From the NCBI GenBank assembly GCA_036924285.1, contig JAYKYS010000009.1, positions 11,842,001-11,906,000 of the forward strand: DNA of 64,000 nucleotides, in the 5' to 3' direction. Shown in pieces: positions 35,060 to 44,257 of this stretch (positions are counted from its first letter, which is position 1; every line of letters starts with the position of its first letter). The notes under the pieces are model-generated. The model was not told where the DNA came from, did not search any database, and was given only the letters and a program-made list of their open reading frames with translations. The translations under genes were made by a program, and so were the position numbers. The stretch is from Asterella californica. Taxonomy: Eukaryota > Streptophyta > Marchantiopsida > Marchantiales > Aytoniaceae.

Positions 35060-38000
35060 TTAGCACTCCTGTAGAGCGGGAGTATGGGAGTGTTGATAGG
35101 AGAAAGAGCCTTCCGCTAGTGTCAGAAGATGAAGAAGAGATGTTTAAATGTGGATTTGCTCAGTTTTCTGAAACATGTGTAAATAGATTTCGAGTGGTAG
35201 AAGAGATGGATAGTGTACAAAGACGAAGTGTGAAGAAGCAGGAAGATCTCTTCAAAACTCAAGGAGTTTTGGTAGATCAGGAGTTCATTAACGGGGTGTA
35301 TGAAGAAGAGGGCTTTGAAGATACTCTTGAGGAGGTTTTGTCGTTTATAAGCACCGAGTCTTTGGTTAATGGATTAGTCGCGATCCGTTCACGTGAGTTA
35401 CATGAGGAGATTACAAGATTCGTCGAGGATGGCTACAAGGTTCAGCTTCAGATGATAGGAGATCATGAGTTGGAGTTAGAAAGGAGTAGAGCCATGAAAC
35501 ACCAAGAAGCGCAGGTTCATACAAAATACAAGACTGTGGCGCGTAAAGTGAAGCCGGTGGCTACTCAACTACCTGAAGACTCTAACAAGCAAGTGGAACG
35601 AGCATCGACTGAACCAGTTCTGCGGGATTCACAGAGAGTAGGGCACAAGTTCACAGAAGAGACAATCAAACGACTGCAGATTGGAGGGGGTGAGTTTCTC
35701 GCTGAGGAAGAGAGAAAGCGTTTTCATGAGATGTTGAGAAGGCATGGAAAGGCTTTTGCTTTCAGTGCAGAAGAGATTGGATGTGCAGATACGAGTGTCG
35801 TAGCACCCATGGTGATCTTCACAGTACCACATGTGCCTTGGGACTTGAAGCCTATACCAGTGCCACGAGCTATGTTGCCAAAGCTTGTTGAATTGTTGAA
35901 AGAGAAGATACGCATGGGTATTTTAGAGCCATCTATGGGACCTTACTCGAGTCGGTGGTTTACTGTACCTAAGAAGTCAGGGGCTCTTAGGTTCATCCAA
36001 GACATGCAACATGCTAACAAGGTGACTATTCGAAACATGGGAGCAGGACCCATAGTAGATGAAGTTGCAGAAGCTTTTGCTGGTCGTGCTATCTACTCGA
36101 TTGGAGATTTATACTCTGGGTATGATCAGTTCCAGTTGGCAATGGAGAGCAGAGATCTCACCACCATGCGTACTCCGCTTGGGCTTGTAAGAATGTGCAC
36201 ATTACCGCAAGGAGCGACAAACTCCGTTGCTCATGTGCAGAATGCAATGAATAGGATTTTGAGAGAATTCATTCCGGAGAAGACCATACCTTTCATAGAT
36301 GATATTCCTATGAAAGGGTGTGCGGTCGAAGACAAAGATGAGAAGATGACTGAGGATGGATGTCGAAGGTTTGTGGTTGATCATATTCACGATGTGGAGA
36401 TGATCTTAACAAGGCTTGAGGAGGTAAATCTCACTCTTTCAGCGGAGAAGTCGAGCTTTGGAGTACCAGAGATTGTTGTTGTTGGTCATCTTTGTGGAGC
36501 TTTTGGCCGACGTCCGAACCCATCAAAGGTTGACGCCATAGGGAGGATGAAAGATTGTGTCAACACCACAGAGGTTAGAAGATTCTTGGGAGCTTGTTTG
36601 TTTTATCGAGTGTGGATTCCTCATTTTGGTCACATGTCTGAACCGTTGTATGAGTTGCTGAGGAAGCGAAGAAGGTTCATTTGGGGTGAGGAGCAGAGGG
36701 TCGCTATGGTGCGACTAAAAGAAGCATTGAAATCACCACCAGTTCTACGACAGTTGAGCTATGATTGTGGTAGACCCATAGTCGTTACTGTTGATACTAG
36801 TCCTATCGCTATAGGTTGGGCAATAGGGCAGGATGATGGTGAGGAAAAGAGGTTTGCAACAAGATTTGGTGCTCGCATACTTTCGGATCGACAAAGGAGA
36901 TACCCTCAAGTCAAACGAGAGCTATGGGGCGTTGTAACTGCAATGAAAGCTGAGAAGGAGTATCTCATTGGAGCACATGTACTACTTGAAACTGATTGCT
37001 TACCTCTGTTGGGAATGATAGCAAACTGCACAACGCCTGATATTGCTATGTTACGTTGGATAGCTTACATTAGGTCGTTGAATCCAGAGTTGAGGCACAT
37101 AGCAGGGAAGATGAACTCGATGGCAGACATGTTGTCTAGAGCTAGGTACTCTCAAGAAGAAGATATGGAGGCGGAAGATATGGATGAAGATGATGCAGAG
37201 GAGGGGCAAGTTCTACAACTATCAAGCGAGGACCGGAGTCGCTTGGATGGTGTTCTTCCTTTCAGGGAAGAACTCTACTGTGGAAGGCTCAAGGAAATCG
37301 GACGCTATCTAAGCACTCTTCAGAAGTATGAAGAATGGACGGAGAAAGTCTTCAAGGAGATACGACATCAGGCCTATGGCTATCTATTACGAGATGGATA
37401 TCTATGGAAGAGGCCAAAGAGGAGAGATGGAGTACCCTTGAGAGTAGTGGACGATGCAGAGACCAAGAAACAAGTACTCGAACAATTCCATGATACCTTA
37501 TGGGCAGGACATCGAGGTACATGGGCAACCTTTACCAAGATCAAGGAGAGGTATTGGTGGAAAGGATTGTATCGAGATGTAGAAAAGTTTGTTGGATCGT
37601 GCATTGAATGTCAATTCCAATCCAAGATTCAGTATAGGGATGGATTGAGACCTACATATCCCTTGTCCATTCATTTCCAATGGGTTTTGGATTTGGTTGC
37701 CATGCCACCAGGAATTTGGGGCATGCGTCATTTAGTTTTGGCTCGGGAAGAGCTATCTAACTTTGTAGAAGGGAGGGCTCTACGCACCAAAGCTACTGAA
37801 CCTGTCTGTCGATTCATATTAGAAGATATAGTTTCTAGATATGGAAGCGTGGGGAGAATCCGTGCAGATAGAGGAGAGTTGAATGCAGATGAAGCACGTG
37901 AGTTCTTCAACAGATATGGAATACGATTGAAGTTGACCACTTCGATGAACCCGGAAGCGAATGGGAAAAGTGAACGAGGGCACCCACCAATCATCCAAGC

Positions 38001-38670
38001 ATTGGTGAAAGCGTGCAGGGGGCGTCATGGGGACTGGCCTAGACTTCTTCCTTTTGCGTTGTGGGCTGATAGAACTACTCATAGTACTGTCACTGGTTAC
38101 ATGCCCACAGAATTGATGACCGGTCAAAAACCTATCATGCCAGCAGAAGGAGACGTTCCTACTTGGGTATGTCTACCTTGGGAGGATGGTTCTGATAGGG
38201 AAGGACTATTAGCACTACGAATTCAGCAGCTTGAGCGACGTGAGGAGGACCTCGAAGAAGCATTGGTCAAACTCAAGGAGGCGAGGTTGAAGAACAAGGA
38301 GCGGTTCGACAAGACACATCGACTGCGAAAGAAGCCGATCCGAGAAGGTGATTGGGTCATAGTATATGACAACAGTTTGGATAACCAACACAGCACTATC
38401 AGAAAGTTTGCACGACGTTGGTTTGGTCCTTATGTTGTTGTTGTCGTTCACGACAACGCCACATATGGTTTGCGAGAATTGGATGGTACACTCTTGAAGT
38501 TACCCATTGCTGGTAAAAGGGTCAAGGTTTTCCGAAGACGTGAAGGATTTCTTGATTTCGACGAACTTCTCGAGTCTGATTCTCATCTTTCTAGACCTTA
38601 TGCCAGAGAAGATGACGATGAACCTGACAGCTCAGAGCACGATGAGGGATACGATGATGACTATGGATAA
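35038..38670 (+). CDS. Element C Pol: reverse transcriptase, RNase H, integrase
   Basis: Reached by -1 frameshift from gag-pro; the first in-frame ATG is well inside the frame. An N-terminal linker leads to RT (GILEPSMGPYSSRWFTVPKK, IYSIGDLYSGYDQF, LPQGATNS, then FIDD at 36292-36303 as the YxDD box). RNase H follows (TVDTSPIAIGW, QVKRELWG, LETDCLPLLG, NSMADMLSR). Integrase has the HHCC finger (H...GH...CIEC, ~37490-37615), a DDE core with Asp in WVLDLVAM, Asp in RADRGELNA and Glu in NGKSERGH, then a GPY/F module (WFGPYVVVVV) near 38420. It ends in an acidic tail without a chromodomain. No stop interrupts it. The FIDDIPMKG box resembles Gypsy lineages of fungi and some early land plants; that placement is inference. 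Confidence 0.9.
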   Translation, partial: QRVFGFLVSTPVEREYGSVDRRKSLPLVSEDEEEMFKCGFAQFSETCVNRFRVVEEMDSVQRRSVKKQEDLFKTQGVLVDQEFINGVYEEEGFEDTLEEVLSFISTESLVNGLVAIRSRELHEEITRFVEDGYKVQLQMIGDHELELERSRAMKHQEAQVHTKYKTVARKVKPVATQLPEDSNKQVERASTEPVLRDSQRVGHKFTEETIKRLQIGGGEFLAEEERKRFHEMLRRHGKAFAFSAEEIGCADTSVVAPMVIFTVPHVPWDLKPIPVPRAMLPKLVELLKEKIRMGILEPSMGPYSSRWFTVPKKSGALRFIQDMQHANKVTIRNMGAGPIVDEVAEAFAGRAIYSIGDLYSGYDQFQLAMESRDLTTMRTPLGLVRMCTLPQGATNSVAHVQNAMNRILREFIPEKTIPFIDDIPMKGCAVEDKDEKMTEDGCRRFVVDHIHDVEMILTRLEEVNLTLSAEKSSFGVPEIVVVGHLCGAFGRRPNPSKVDAIGRMKDCVNTTEVRRFLGACLFYRVWIPHFGHMSEPLYELLRKRRRFIWGEEQRVAMVRLKEALKSPPVLRQLSYDCGRPIVVTVDTSPIAIGWAIGQDDGEEKRFATRFGARILSDRQRRYPQVKRELWGVVTAMKAEKEYLIGAHVLLETDCLPLLGMIANCTTPDIAMLRWIAYIRSLNPELRHIAGKMNSMADMLSRARYSQEEDMEAEDMDEDDAEEGQVLQLSSEDRSRLDGVLPFREELYCGRLKEIGRYLSTLQKYEEWTEKVFKEIRHQAYGYLLRDGYLWKRPKRRDGVPLRVVDDAETKKQVLEQFHDTLWAGHRGTWATFTKIKERYWWKGLYRDVEKFVGSCIECQFQSKIQYRDGLRPTYPLSIHFQWVLDLVAMPPGIWGMRHLVLAREELSNFVEGRALRTKATEPVCRFILEDIVSRYGSVGRIRADRGELNADEAREFFNRYGIRLKLTTSMNPEANGKSERGHPPIIQALVKACRGRHGDWPRLLPFALWADRTTHSTVTGYMPTELMTGQKPIMPAEGDVPTWVCLPWEDGSDREGLLALRIQQLERREEDLEEALVKLKEARLKNKERFDKTHRLRKKPIREGDWVIVYDNSLDNQHSTIRKFARRWFGPYVVVVVHDNATYGLRELDGTLLKLPIAGKRVKVFRRREGFLDFDELLESDSHLSRPYAREDDDEPDSSEHDEGYDDDYG
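35050..35083 (+). promoter_or_regulatory. Probable -1 programmed ribosomal frameshift site between gag-pro and pol
   Basis: In the gag-pro frame the end reads TCG GAT TTT TAG, giving heptamer G GAT TTT (35050-35056) next to the stop codon. Eight nucleotides later, ACTCC (35065-35069) can pair with GGAGT (35079-35083), and a longer CACTCC/GGGAGTG pairing is also possible. The -1 frame is open from 35038 and runs into pol. GGAUUUU followed by a stop codon and a stem is a known viral -1 signal (dianthovirus type). No ATG opens pol near the junction, which fits frameshifting over re-initiation. Confidence 0.7.
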
Positions 38671-38680
38671 CAAGTTGGCA

Positions 38681-38715
38681 CATACCGGAGGATGTGCAGG
38701 TTTGGAGGGGGTGAA
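38681..38715 (+). promoter_or_regulatory. Polypurine tract of element C
   Basis: GGTTTGGAGGGGGTGAA directly precedes the 3' LTR start TGTCCTG at 38716, the expected position for plus-strand priming. The stretch CATACCGGAGGATG just upstream is shared with element A. Confidence 0.75.
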
Positions 38716-40747
38716 TGTCCTGTTGTGGGACCAGTTAGTATGTAAATTCTCCGTATAAGTGCGTTTTGCACACAATTGTAGAAGTTGTGGTGTAATGGGA
38801 TCTAAAACATTGCTCTTATGAGCTTAGAATGCTCTATTATCTGCTGGGGTCTCCATGGGGCAGAAAAGGACAAGGTTGAGTCCTTTAACTTCCCATTGGT
38901 CCACCCAAAAGTGAAGGTAACTTGTCCTCTACCTATGTGTGCGCTCTGGAAGGATCGGGGCACTTTGACGAGGGATTTTTGGAGATCAGAGGGCATGGGC
39001 GGAGAGCTCTTGACGGGAGGAGCAATCTGACCACAAATTTCACTCGATTTGGAGGTCCAGGGCATACGTTATGACGATTTGAAGTTCATAGAGTGATGAG
39101 AGTACATAGCTTTCTCTTCCGATTGCAAGATTAAGGAGTTTGAGTGATTGAGCCGTCAGATTGAGACCAGATTTCATGAGCTTGTAGTCTGCCAGTTGCT
39201 GAAGCTCTGACCACAAATTTCACCACCGGATGTTCTGCGGATTGAGCGCAATGGCGATTTGAAGACGACGGGGTGCAGAAAGCTCTCAATCTGGAGCAGC
39301 AACTTTGCAGATTTATGGAGGACGATCCGAACGGTCAAATCGGCTCAAATTTCCTGTGTAGTGAGTTTACCTTCTGAATTGTTAGCACAGGAAGTTGGAG
39401 TGGAAGTGGACGGTTCATTTAATCGAAGAAGCTTCTGTCCTGAATCTGAGATTGGAAGTGCGTGTTAGTTTCTGTGGATTTGTGTTAATTGTGGGAGAAG
39501 ATCTAGCCGTCAGATCTTCCTGAAATTTGACCTGTAAGTAAGGATTCTAGTATCCTACCTACGTGGCAAGTTTGAGAGGAGACTAAGCTGTAGATATGTA
39601 ACTATCATGTGTGAAAGTTCGCTGGTTTTTCTGCCGAGTTGTATCGGCAACGATATCTACTCTAGGTCTCGAGTTGTTAGCGGCAGCTGGCTGAAAAGTA
39701 TCCAGTGCGACATTTGTATTGCTTTGGGGAGTATTCTAGGCGTAGATATGACTTTAGCGACCTACGTTGTATCCACGTCATGTGGTTGTTAGGTTCGCAC
39801 TCAACGTGGCAAAGTGCGATCCTTGGCCTGTAGAGTCGACTACCTGTCTAGCCTAGTCTCCGGTTTTTGGGACACGTTACGGTGCATGCATTTGAACCTT
39901 TCACTCAGAAGACCCACACGTGGATGAGTATGACGGCACCAAACATGCGATGTGCATGTGTGCCACCTCATCGGTCCGTGAGGCTTGGGTTGCTTGGTTA
40001 GGGAGCTTGCACCTATCCTTGTTTTGTGTTCGAAACTTTTAAGCAAAGGGGAGTGACCTGTGTGGGGGCATTCGACTTGGGGAAAATTCAGAGATTGTTC
40101 GTGGAGATGTCGTGGTGATCCTATGAGATTGTATCGGTGTTCTATGAATCGAGATACCCTTGTAGTTGGAGTGCAACTGTTGTGAGAGATGGACGAAAGA
40201 CTCTACTTACCGCCTAGATTCCCTTTCCGAAACCCTTTCCAGATCAAACTGATGTACATGGAACGCGTTCATTTCCAACAGTTTCTGATAGGATCCTTCG
40301 GGCATAACTTTACCGCGCAAGTCATGCTCTCGCCTGTCCCTGTGATCTTACCTGTTGTCACTTACGGCCAAGAATGGGATCTCACCGTCTTTATCCTCAT
40401 CTAACGAAAGATGGATCTAAATCAGCTCCCTCCTGTAAACTTTAACACCCAGTGCGAGATAAGACACATCTGTCGACCCAAAGCCATGTACGAAGCCCTA
40501 GTAGTGAGAAACTTTGGAGAGGAATACTACCGAGAGATCATGTCATCACATATCCCGTTTGTCGTGCCCATGATCATCCAACGTTTTCGTGTAGTTATCT
40601 TGACCCTTTACTGAGAGAAAGAAAGTGCTTAGTTATCGAGGAAATTAGGAAGAAATCTACGAGATACTAGTCGCTCTGCTGTGCATCGATCGCTAACCAC
40701 AGCCAGAAGGTATGCCCTTGCTCAAAGGAAAGGCTCTCGCTACGACA
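38716..40747 (+). repeat. 3' LTR of element C
   Basis: Direct repeat of 30640-32672 with one single-base deletion and two substitutions noticed. It ends CTACGACA, followed by ACGG, where the LTR of element B resumes. Confidence 0.93.
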
Positions 40748-42859
40748 ACGGAGTCCGAATGACGAAGTTATCAAGGATTTAAGAATCGATGAAGTTGGTG
40801 GGGTATGACTTCTTCGTACTTCGGCCGAAGAAGAACTTCGTCAGGCTGAGAAAAACTCTAACTACGGCATGTGTGACAAAGTCATGAAGATATATGAGAA
40901 AGATGTTAAGTCATTGTCATAGCATGTCTACAGTGTCAGAAAAGACGAAGAGACCGAGAGAGAAATTGACGAAGAAGTTGATCTTTAGCGAAGATTGTTT
41001 TGAAGAAAGTAACTATATGTGAGGAGGTTCTTCAAGAAGTTTCTTCGACTTCAACTTCGGACTTCGGACTTCAACTTCGTACTATCTTCCAACTTCGTAC
41101 TTCATTTTCAACTTCGTATCTATTTTCAACTTCGTACCTTATTTCGGACTTCGGACTTCAACTTCGTAACATCTTTAACTTCGGACTTCAACTTCGTAAC
41201 ATCTTCAACTTCGGACTTCAGACTTCAACTTCGTACTATCTTCCAACTTCGTACTTCATTTTCAACTTCGTATCTATTTTCAACTTCGTACCTTACTTCG
41301 GACTTCGGACTTCAACTTCGTAACATCTTTAACTTCGGACTTCAACTTCGTAACATCTTCAACTTCGGACTTCAGACTTCAACTTCGTACTATCTTCAAA
41401 CTTCGTACTTCGAATTTCAACTTCGTATCAATTTTCAACTTCGTATCTATTTCCAACTTCGTATCTATTTCCAACTTCGTACTTCGTACTTCATGACCAT
41501 CTTCGTGTCATATTTAAACTTGGAGGTGAAGTTGAACTTGACGACTACGAGACTTCACGACATGAAGTCATAGAGAGACACATTGCAAGAACTGCTAGTG
41601 ACTTCGGAAGAAGACCTTCGGGGGAAAAGACTTCTTAAGAAGAGACTTCGGAAGAAGACCTTCGGGGGAAGAGACTTCCGAAGAAGAGACTTAGAAAGAA
41701 GAACTTCGGACGAAGGTGGATGAGATCACGACAACATACTTCGCCACCGAACTCGACGCGACAGAGATGGAGCTTCTCCAGCGGCTTCGGGCAGAGTTAA
41801 CGATAGCGCCAGATCCTTCGGCGAAGAGCAGAATAGTTAGACTAGCGGAGAGAATCATTAGAGATTTGAAGGAGCTTAGAGAGACAGTTAAGTTTACACT
41901 ATGCAGTTTAGGACAGAAGTTACAGTTAGGTAGAGTAGATACTGCGGTTCCGCCAACTGGGGAGTCGTGATCATGCGGTCTAGATGTGACCATCTTTTGT
42001 AGGAAATGAGATCCGCCATCTTAGGGCGAAGGAGTATATAAGCGATGCGAGTTTCAGTCATTTTAACTTTTCCATGTTTTCAGTGTTTGTTTCTTAATTT
42101 TCGATTGCGCAAGATTGTGGAGTGAGAGTGTGAATAAAGTGGGCGAAGGCGATTTACCTACGAAGGACGTAGTTTTTTGTCGCAGGTGTAATTCTGATTG
42201 ACGAAGGCCTTTATCATTTACATTGAACGAAGTGACTTCAGTGGAGAATTTGACCGAAGGTGACTTCGGCCGAAGTTGAGACAGTATACTTCGAAGGTGT
42301 TTGAACGAAGATATGAGAACACATTAGTTACTGTGAAGTGGAGAAGCATAAGTTAAATTGTAAGAAGAGTTCGGATGATGGTGGCTTCGTCTTAAGTCTG
42401 CCTTCTTCAAATAAGTGGGATTCTTAAGAGTGAGGATTTAGTTGGAAGAACATTTCTTAGGAAGAGTAGGGACTTATTCTTTGAACCTTGATGTGAAGTC
42501 TGTATTCTTCTGTCTTTTCAGAAGAACTCTAGTAACATTTCAGCAGTACTTTGCTACCTCATTTACCCATACATTTGTCTTCTCGAATCTTCTTTTTGTG
42601 TTGTTGGAAAGGTCCCTGATCAAAGAACTATTTCATTGTTGTTTGTATTCGATTTATCAGGTTTGTACTTGGGTTTGATTTCTTATCAGACTTAAACTCT
42701 CATCCGGATATTATTCCATTCCGTGAGAATAACAGAAAACCATTTGAATTATCATTGTGACGTTGTAGTACTGTGTTTTGTGTAATTGTTGACTGTATCT
42801 TCGTGGGAACGATCCTTTATTTACTATTCCGATACTTTGTGTTTCTCTGGGTTGTTACA
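40748..42859 (+). repeat. 5' LTR of element B, second piece
   Basis: Continues the B LTR from ACGGAGTCCGAATGACG and ends GTTGTTACA. It contains the ACTTCG repeat block (41041-41490) and a TATATAAGCG box at ~42035 that may be the core promoter (TATA) of the LTR. A 84-aa frame at 41716-41970 is conserved in both LTRs but shows no domain. Confidence 0.85.
41041..41490 (+). repeat. ACTTCG(G/T)A microsatellite-like block in B 5' LTR
   Basis: Units built from CAACTTCGTA and GACTTCGGACTT alternate tens of times, forming ~27-30-bp super-units such as AACATCTTTAACTTCGGACT. The homologous block in the 3' LTR (44785-45270) has a different number and order of units. Frames rich in LRTSF/STSYL on the plus strand are by-products. 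Confidence 0.9.
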
Positions 42860-42879
42860 TATAGAAACATTAAAACTTT

Positions 42880-42898
42880 TGGCGCCGCTGCCGGGGAT
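42880..42898 (+). promoter_or_regulatory. tRNA-Asp-type primer-binding site of element B
   Basis: TGGCGCCGCTGCCGGGGAT lies ~20 bp after the 5' LTR end. It is complementary to the 3' end of plant tRNA-Asp (GUC), as I remember that sequence, with one mismatch (GCT for GTT). The same site type is used by D3 at 62400. Confidence 0.8.
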
Positions 42899-43657
42899 AC
42901 AGATTTAACTTTTACTTTGAATCCAGTAAGTTGTAACCGTCGACATGTATGTCGGAGGGAGCACCAGCGCCTTCTGAAGAAGATCAGAAAACGAGAAGGG
43001 CAAAACGAGCGCTGAAACGAAGATCTATTCGTGGACATCTGTTGGAAGGAGTCCAATGTCAAAGAGAAGACACGAAGGAGCGGATAGGTCAATGCGCTCA
43101 GAAGTGACAAGAGGTGAAAAGTTTATCTGAAGGGACTTCATCTTCAGTTGGGAGGAGTTCAGTGTCTATTTCACCGCGAGCCCTCTGCATGAACGATGAG
43201 CAGAATATCGAGAACAGATTTTTGAAGAAGCTCGTCGGTTAAGAGAAGAGCATAAGAAGAGAGAACGAGGTTGGAGAACACCTAACTCAAAAGAATGGAA
43301 GAGGAACGAACCAAGTCTTGGTGAATCAAGTTCACCTCTGACACCAAAGTCTTTATCTCCAACTCCTCTCGAATCTGCTCAGAGAGAACTTGACTTCGAG
43401 GAAGTCACCACTCGACTAAGTGTTGAGATTGAACATCAAGAAAGTGAAGTAGGGTGGAAACCCTTCCCCGAAGTTAATACAGTTTTATATCCGCAGCTGT
43501 TTACACTTGACCTGGAGATAAGAAGTACTTCTACAAGACAGGATCAGGTGAATTCATCAAACGAAACAGCAGCAACTAAGGCAGTAGAAGCGATTATTAC
43601 CTTAGTGGAACTTGTGCAGGCGCAAGAATTGATACCTCAAGCATTGGAGTTCAAAGT
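42899..43657 (+). other. Element B leader / decayed 5' gag region
   Basis: GA-rich sequence with no frame that opens the Gag domain before 43658. An upstream frame ending LVQAQELIPQALEFKVWQSN stops just at the start of the next ORF. This is probably the remnant of a longer Gag N-terminus. Confidence 0.5.
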
Positions 43658-44218
43658 ATGGCAGTCCAACCAATCATAAAATATGGTTATCCGAAGTTCA
43701 GAGGAGCATCTTCAGATGATGACGAAGATGCAGATGTTTATATCAAATTGTTTGAATCTGTATCCGTCACTAATAAGGAAGACGCTGAGCCAGATCGTCT
43801 ACGGATCTTCCCAAGTCTTCTCAAGAAGAGAGGATGCAGTTGGTACAACCATGCAAACAGAATACCAGGAGACATCCATACATGGGACAAACTGAAGACG
43901 AAGTTCTTAGAGCAGTTTCGGAAAATCGGGTACAATTGCCAAGTGTTGGGAAAGTTAACTCGACTGGTGACGAGAAAGAAAGAAAAGAAGAATATAAAAG
44001 ATGAGAAGTCGAGTCGACGAAAGAAGCAAAAGAAGAGTAGAAAGGAACCTTCTTCTTCTTCTTCTTCTAAATTTCCAGGAAAGTTACACTTACATTGGAT
44101 GGGTCCTTATAAAGTATTGTGTCATTGTAGTAAGGGTTCTGTTCAGTTGGAGGAACTTGATAGAAAATTGTTAGCCACTCGACTGAATGGATGGAGAGTC
44201 AAGAGATACAACTTTTGA
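43658..44218 (+). pseudogene. Element B chimeric ORF: Gag N-terminus fused to integrase C-terminus by deletion
   Basis: 186-aa frame. Residues ~1-105 are a retrotransposon Gag domain (EDADVYIKLFESVSVTNKED, DRLRIFPSLLKKRG, FLEQFRKIGYN), similar to the D3 Gag. Residues ~106-140 are Lys/Ser-rich. Residues ~140-186 (HLHWMGPYKVLC...GSVQLEELD...RLNGWRVKRY) are the GPY/F C-terminus of a Gypsy integrase. Protease, RT, RNase H and the integrase core are missing between them. The product has no enzyme, but the frame has stayed open through the junction. Confidence 0.75.
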
Positions 44219-44240
44219 TGTGTTTGCGAGGTCGCTTCAC

Positions 44241-44257
44241 AATTGAGAGGGGGAGTA
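44241..44257 (+). promoter_or_regulatory. Polypurine tract of element B
   Basis: AATTGAGAGGGGGAGTA directly precedes the 3' LTR start TGTGAAGCC at 44258. Confidence 0.75.

Larger units (their letters stand above)
30640..40747 (+). mobile_element. Element C: young, apparently complete Ty3/Gypsy retrotransposon
   Basis: A 10.1-kb element with 2033- and 2032-bp LTRs (30640-32672 and 38716-40747), starting TGTCCTG and ending CTACGACA. It has a 4-bp duplication ACGG (5 bp if the last A is counted outside). I noticed only three LTR differences: one G deletion near 38845 and two transitions, near 32164/40239 and 32634/40710. The interior has a priming region, gag-pro, pol in the -1 frame, and a purine tract. 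All catalytic motifs of protease, RT, RNase H and integrase can be seen, so it is potentially autonomous. There is no chromodomain after the GPY/F module. Confidence 0.93.

Noticed and set aside
41000..41573. Plus-strand frames of 100-214 aa rich in STSYLFSTS in both B LTRs
   Set aside because: They are translations of the ACTTCG repeat, differ in length between the two LTRs, and have no domain.
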